From Hawksworthiomyces lignivorus (taxonomy: Eukaryota; Ascomycota; Sordariomycetes; Ophiostomatales; Ophiostomataceae), in contig NTMA01000099.1 of assembly GCA_002917075.1 (NCBI GenBank), forward strand, positions 62,001 through 126,000: a stretch of DNA of 64,000 nucleotides. Direction: 5' to 3'. The number at the start of each line of letters is the position of its first letter. Within the stretch, counting starts at the first letter, position 1. The notes beneath the pieces are model-generated. The model was given only the letters and a program-made list of their open reading frames with translations, searched no databases and was not told the origin of the DNA. Position numbers and translations under genes: made by a program. Positions 58,330 through 64,000 of this stretch are shown piece after piece.

Positions 58330-60837
58330 TTACATGTCGCTCAGTCCTTGGTTGATAAAGGCTTTAAAGCCGCTGCTCATCTTTGCGACCGCGCGCAGAT
58401 GCTGCTCGGTGACAGTCACAGCCGGTTTGCCGTCCTTGGTTCTGTCCTCAGCGCCGTCCTCGAGCAGCGCGTCTGCCTCCGCCAGGGCCACGGCGGTCTG
58501 GAGAGCATTGCGGATCTCGCGGCCGTTGAATTTCAGCTTCTCCATCTCGGGCGCCTCGTAGGCGTACTCGCGGGCGCTGCGCAGGGCGAAGACGCGGCCG
58601 CCGCTGTCGCGCTCGACGCGGGCAAAATGGTGGGCCCAGATGTGGCGGCGGTCGTCGGTGGTGAGCGGGCGGTAGTGCAGGGCGACGTGGATGCGGCTGG
58701 TAAAGGCCATGTCGAAGGACTCGACGCGGTTGGTCGTCAGGAAGAGCACGCCGCGGAAGTACTCGAGCGCGCGCAAGAAGACGGACACGAGGCCGTTGCG
58801 CTGCAGGTCTTGCGGCCGGCGCGCCTCGAGGAAGACGTCGGCCTCGTCCAGCAGCACGAGCGCGCCGTACCGCTCGCCCAGCGACAGGTACATGTCGAGG
58901 TTCTGCTCGACGGTGTCGGCGTTCATGTTGGTGCTGATGTCGCCCGACGTCAGCGCCAGCAGCGGCCGCTGCACCAGCTCGGCGATGCACTCGGCCGTGC
59001 ACGTCTTGCCGACGCCCGGCGAGCCGTGCAGCAAAAAGATGCGGCCCTCGCCCTTGTTCTTGACCAGGTCGCGCGGCCACGGCGACACCCGACCGCCGCT
59101 GCCTCCGTGCGCAAACTTGCCCACGAGAGCGCGCACCGTCATCTTGATCTCGTTGTCGAGCACCAGGTTCTCAAACGCCTCGCGGTCTGTCCGCACGTCG
59201 CGCAGCTGCGACTGGTCCACGGCGACCCACGATCGCCGCGATAGCAGGAAGCCGTGCACCTCGGTCGTGCAGACTAGGTAGAACAGGTCGCTCGTCGGCT
59301 CCTTGCCCAAGCTGATAAAGGGCTCGGTAAATTCGGCCAGTAGGCCCGGCTCCATCTTCGTCTTCTCGCACGCGGAGCAGCTGCAGCGCGGGGCAAAACG
59401 CGGGACAAGATCGCTCGCTACCTCCGGAGGCGGCGGGCCAACCATTAGACCTTGTGGATACGGCATGGGACGGCCTGGTCTCCTGCCGCCGCGGTATGCG
59501 CCCCGGTCCTGTAAGACGGTTCTTGGCGGTGGGAATTTGCTGTAACCTTGCACGTCAATGACAATGCGCTCTGTGTGTTGGTTGCCTCTCGGCTCTTCTG
59601 AACCGTCGGCGCCCGACGGCGAGAGCAAAGTAGTCACGCTCTCTGCCATCTCGTCGTCCACGGGATACTCTTGGTATACCGGCTGCTTGGTGAGCTGCCA
59701 ATAGGCGCGACCCAGCTTAATCTGCCACTCATTCATGGTCAAGCCACCCTGCTTGGCCGGCTCTTCGGGGAAGAAACGCGCGGGCACAACTGGCAGGCCA
59801 TTGATCGCCTGCTCGCCGCTGAACTCGGGGATCACGAATTCAGCAGTGATGCGGCGCAGTACTCCGTTTACATAAGCGATAGACCAGCAACGTACGGTGT
59901 TGCGCGGCGTCTCGGCGGTATCGCTAAGAATATTGACGCTGCTGACAATGTACGACCGCCACCGAGGCGGGCCCTCAAACCGTGGGTTGTTCTTGGCATA
60001 AACCACTTCGCCAGGCTTGAAGAGCATCCAGGACAGCCCGAACGTGGCCGTGGGCGGGCTGTTCTGGTAGCGACGCTCTTCGGCGGCAAACTGGTCGCCA
60101 AACTTATTGTTCAAGAATTCCAAAAGAACGTCAATGTGCCGGGCAGTTGTCGCTCGGAGCTCGTCGCTGTGCGTGACCGGCTGGTTGTCCCGGTAGCGGG
60201 CGAGCTCCGCGCGGTGCAGGACCAGAAATTGGTACGGCGCGGGTATTCGCATATTCTCGCCGTCGGTCAGATTCAGGCCGTCATAATACTCCACGACGGC
60301 CGCCATGGCATGCTTCAGGAGGGGCGAATGCACAATCATCTCCGTCCGCATGACGCGCTCGACGTTCACTCGGTCGACCATGCGCTCGACGTCGGCGTCA
60401 TCGGAGATGCTGAAGTCTTCAGGGCTCCGGCGGCCTGCCTTCAGGATTGAGTTAATTCCTGAGGCATCGGGATGGTCCCTTATCGCGCATTGGACCTGTG
60501 ATCGGATCTCGATCACCGGCTTCTCATCCGACTGCCCCTCAGCCGGAGACCCGTAGGATCTGAGATCAATGGGCCGGTCACTTCGGACAGCTTTAAAAAG
60601 AAAAAAGAAACACGCACACTTGTTAGCAGCTGCATTTCTGCACACACATCGGTGATATCAAGCCATAGGTGTTAACTTACTATTGAAAACATGAGCCCTG
60701 GTGTCCTCATAATTGACGACGTACAGAACCTCCGGAACGACACCCTTTCGGCGTGGTACAGGTTTTTCGATGGCCACGCTAGAAGCCAAGCTGCTGTCGT
60801 CCTCCCAGCCCGCGTTCACAAATGAAACTGAACTCAT
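58330..60837 (-). CDS. AAA family ATPase with fungal N-terminal domain (DUF7025-like)
   Basis: Two exons on the minus strand, 60837-60681 and 60590-58330, giving 805 residues. Residues 1-300 form an N-terminal domain with FGLSWMLFKPGEVVYAK and similar family phrases that I associate with DUF7025. A Pro/Gly/Arg-rich linker and a CSCSACEKTK motif come next. The single AAA module has Walker A GSPGVGKT (575-582), Walker B LVLLDEADV (631-639), sensor-1 FLTTNRVESFD and a downstream arginine in FTSRIHVALHY. One AAA module per chain implies a hexamer, but neither substrate nor location is known. This family is expanded in filamentous fungi. The intron donor is GTAAGT and the acceptor follows a long pyrimidine tract. 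Start MSSVSFVNAGW is the first ATG. Confidence 0.88.
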
Positions 60838-62008
60838 TCTCTTTTGCAATATCTGTTAGCTAAAGTCGTTGAATATCAGATGCATGGGCTGGCTATTCGA
60901 CATACATCACTGCGCTCAGAAGCTATAGTTAGTAGGATCAGTTTGGACCGGAAGTAGCAAGTGAAAAGTTAGCGTGAAAGAATCGATAGCTATAGCTAAG
61001 TACAAATAATGAAGAAAGAGAAAGGCATGAAGATAAATAACAGAAACCAAGTGAGCAGGTGGCTCTTCTACCTGTCATGTTGCATCCGGAGGGCTCTGTA
61101 ATGATTTTAGGCAACAGTTAGGAGCTTCAGCCACACAACGAGCCCATTCGCTGCACGCCAACTTTACCGTTACATCAACTATTTGTTGTCTCCAGTATGC
61201 CTATTGTCAAAAAGAAACAGTGTACCATATTCTCTTTTAGTTTGCGATAATAGAGAGCGCGTCAACAAGAGCTTTGCTCTTTGATATCGATCCTACATTC
61301 CTATTATTTACACCGACGGCGGGGCTTGGCACGCCAAGCTGCCGCCAGAAACGCAAGGTACATAGCTACCGTCCGGTTCGGCCGGCACAGGATCTGATAA
61401 GGTCGTATCGAGCAGAGCTGTTGAAATAAGTCTAGAAAGTTTGGCAAGACGGCCTCATTCAAAAAGAAAATCATAATTCATTCTATAGCATAGCTAAACT
61501 GGCATATGTCTATACGTTACTTACATGAAGGTGAATTGCCAGACAACATCACGGCGACGTGACTCGGCTCTGCTTCCATATATCTATGTTCGTATGCTTT
61601 GATTCATCAGTGAAAATCTTGCGAAATGAATATATATTCTTGCTACGGCTTCTCGAGATGGCCTACTGCCAGATTGAACAATACAAGCCGTGCCATTACT
61701 CGAGGAGCTCCCGCCAAAACGCCAAAATCCCACTTTTAGAACGTAACTACATCGCTGCGCTTTGATTGGAGGTGGAACTGCTGGTTTCACGTATAATTGC
61801 CTCAAGTCAACTGAGGAAAGCGTAGCATCTCTGCTGGCCGCAGAGCAGACGACCAGCCTTGCCTGCTCCCTGAACGCCGGGTCGGCGCAGCGCACCACAG
61901 AACAAGCTTCAGAAAACCTTGCCAGGACTTGCCCAAAACGAGAAACAGACTCTTGCTTCGGAAGCCATCTCTTCTACAGAGCCAAGAATGGCTCACATTC
62001 AGAGTCTC
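60838..62008. other. Intergenic region between AAA ATPase promoter and IMP dehydrogenase 3' end
   Basis: About 1.17 kb. Upstream of the AAA ATPase and downstream of IMP dehydrogenase. Small ORFs at 61559-61765 and 61762-62046 have no recognisable domain. Confidence 0.55.
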
Positions 62009-64000
62009 TTACGCATAGAGTTTCTTCTCGTACGACTCCATGTTGACACCGCCCTCAAGCTGGGCACTCGCCGTGCGGATCTCGAAGCGCACAGTACCAT
62101 CGGCGACACTCTCGTGGAGCCCTTTCAGGCTCTTCATGCCGCAATCCTGCATGGAATGCTTGAGACCCGCTGCCAAGTAAGGCAAGAACTTGCCAATCGA
62201 TCTGCACATTTGCTGTTAGACAAAATATATATACATGGAAGACGCGCGAAAATAGAACGTACCCTCTATGCGCCACAGCGCCGGAGACACCCTGCGCAAC
62301 CAGCACGCTGTCACCCTCAGAGAAATAGCGCGCGGTACCGGCATTGCTCTTCTGGCTGTCTTTGCCGCCACCGCCGGCTTTCTTGTCCTGCATGGCATCG
62401 ATGCTGCCCATGCCACGGTACGCCTTGACCAGCTTGCCCTCGCGAGACACGAAGGACGTGCCAGGCGACTCCGTCGTACCAGCGAGAAGACCGCCCATCA
62501 TCACCGTTGACGCGCCGAGAGCCAGACCCTTGACGATGTGGCCAACGTTCTGGATACCACCGTCGGCGATGCAGGGAACACCGAAACGAGCAGCAAACGA
62601 GCTGACATTGAACACAGAAGTCGCCTGCGGACGACCCACGGCCATGACTTCTTGCGTAATGCAAGCACTGCCACTGCCCATGCCAATGCGCAGACCATCC
62701 ACGCCGGCAGCAATCAGAGCGGCCGCCTGCTCCCGTGTCACGACGTTGCCGCCGATGACATCCAGACCTGGGAACTCCTTCTTCACCCACTTGATCATCT
62801 CGATCTGGTACATGCTGTTACCCTGGCTGCTATCAAGGATGACGATGTCAAGGCCAGCATCAACTAGCATCCGAAGACGGTCCTTGTCCTCTGGGCGCGT
62901 ACCGATGGCAGCAGCACAGATCAGCTGCTTGGAGTCAGGCAGCTTCGAGGCGAGGGGGAAGTGGAGGTTCTTGGTCAAATCGGAGCGCGAAATCATGGAC
63001 ACCAGGTTGCCCTCCTTGTCCACAATGGGCAGCTTGCCCTTCTTGGACTTGGACAGAATCTTGTTGGCCTCAGCCAGCGTCACGCCGGCCGGGGCGGTAA
63101 TGAGATCGGTGACCATGACATTTGCCACCGTCTGGTTTGGGTCGTCTTCAAACTGAATGTCGCGGTTCGTAACAATGCCCAGGAGCTTGGAGCCCAAGCG
63201 ACCAGTTTCTAAGAAATTTCATGTCAGCTAACTGCCGCGCGGAAAGTAAGTGCTGTGCGAAAACAGAGAAGACGTGAATGCCGAAAATCATTAATCTTTG
63301 TGTCCCCATGACGTTATGTCGTATTGCGGTGGAACGAAAGTTATAAAAAAAAGAAAAATATATAATCATAAAACGGCTCCGAGTGATGTCTTAGAAACCA
63401 CTGCCAACACTTGCTAGAAATGCTCCCCTGACCATGCCAGTGTTTGCCGCTAAGCAAATATAGCCTGGTGTAGACCAGCGACTGGACGAAATTTGAAAAC
63501 AACGCGTCATAACGCTTCATTAACGCGTATCAATGAACACTTACCAGTGACAGGGAAACCACCAAAGCCCCACTTCTCTTTCAGGGCTTTCGCTTCATCC
63601 ACAGTTGTGTCTCTGCTGATGACAACTGGGTCCAGGATGAAACCGTTCTCATACCGCTTGACCTTCCGGACCATATCGGCTTGAGCTTCGGGAGAGCAGT
63701 TGTGGTGAATAACACCCAGACCACCCTGAAGAGCCATGTGAATAGCCATTTCGTGCTCAGTCACAGTATCCATGGGTGAAGACACAAAGGGCGTCTTGAG
63801 CACGATGCGCTTCGTAACGGGGGAGTCTAGGACGACTTCCGAGGCGGGAAAGCCAATGTAGCCAGGAAGCAGGAGGAAGTCGTTGTAGGTGAGGCCACCA
63901 TGGACCTTGGCGTTCATCAAGTCCTTGATGCTAAGACCATCACGCTCATCATAGGACTTCAGGATTTCCTCCGCCTTGGTGTAGTCAAGGAAGTGGGCGG
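62009..64000 (-). CDS. IMD2: Inosine-5'-monophosphate dehydrogenase, 5' end beyond window
   Basis: Three exons visible on the minus strand: 64000-63545 (partial), 63208-62263 and 62201-62009, giving 530 residues with perhaps 10-20 missing at the N-terminus. It opens at [32 protein letters not shown] and [13 protein letters not shown] mark the barrel; the two CBS domains follow, and the 336-bp intron 1 lies between FPVT and ETGRLGSK within them. The catalytic loop [12 protein letters not shown] has the nucleophilic Cys. [22 protein letters not shown] and VAQGVSGAV (flap) are intact, and it ends SYEKKLYA. It converts IMP to XMP with NAD+, the rate-limiting step of GTP synthesis, and is the target of mycophenolic acid. 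No resistance-type substitution is evident at the flap Gln. Confidence 0.96.

Noticed and set aside
58348..59281. Long plus-strand frames over the AAA ATPase
   Set aside because: Shadows of the AAA gene, whose Walker motifs are on the minus strand.

Overview
This is nuclear DNA of a filamentous ascomycete, probably a Sordariomycete and possibly Hypocreales (the order is inferred from protein character, not from a search). The signs are short introns with GTRNGT donors and CTAAC-type branch points, a fungal Zn2Cys6 regulator, an NCE102-type eisosome protein, a filamentous-type ATG14, SNF1 and an Scm3-type CENP-A chaperone. No rRNA, tRNA, CRISPR array or intact transposon was recognised. Every multi-exon model was assembled by hand from splice signals and reading-frame continuity.

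Layout, left part (0-26 kb): an M28 peptidase of the glutamate carboxypeptidase II type (-); a 3.7 kb gap; a five-exon MFS transporter with a long charged tail (+); a tiny two-exon gene for a 72-residue possibly lipidated Ala/Ser/Gly-rich protein (+); an NCE102-like MARVEL protein (-); a 3 kb gap with a perfect hairpin; a two-exon gene resembling Mim2 of the mitochondrial outer membrane (-), divergent from eIF2-beta (+); an FAD-dependent DAO-type oxidoreductase with Ser/Thr repeat insertions (+); and a PXA-PX-nexin-C sorting nexin of the Mdm1 type (-).

Middle part (26-39 kb) looks accessory. AT-rich, gene-poor DNA holds a kinase-like pseudogene with two in-frame TAG stops. After it comes a compact group: a phytanoyl-CoA-dioxygenase-like Fe(II)/2-oxoglutarate enzyme, two divergent short-chain dehydrogenases, and a six-exon Zn2Cys6 transcription factor. 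This is the best candidate for a small undescribed metabolic cluster. About 3.4 kb of decayed sequence follows.

Right part (39-64 kb) returns to housekeeping genes: SNF1 (+); an unrecognised membrane-plus-acidic protein (+); ATG14 (-), divergent from an unrecognised coiled-coil protein (+); a possible DUF3807 protein (+); casein kinase II alpha (+); an Scm3-like CENP-A chaperone (-) sharing a promoter with ATG6/VPS30 (+); an AAA ATPase (-); and IMP dehydrogenase (-), whose 5' end runs off the window.

Functional links: ATG6 and ATG14 are both subunits of autophagy PI3-kinase complex I and lie 9 kb apart. SNF1 and CK2 are both central kinases. The dioxygenase, two SDRs and Zn2Cys6 regulator form a plausible co-regulated unit.
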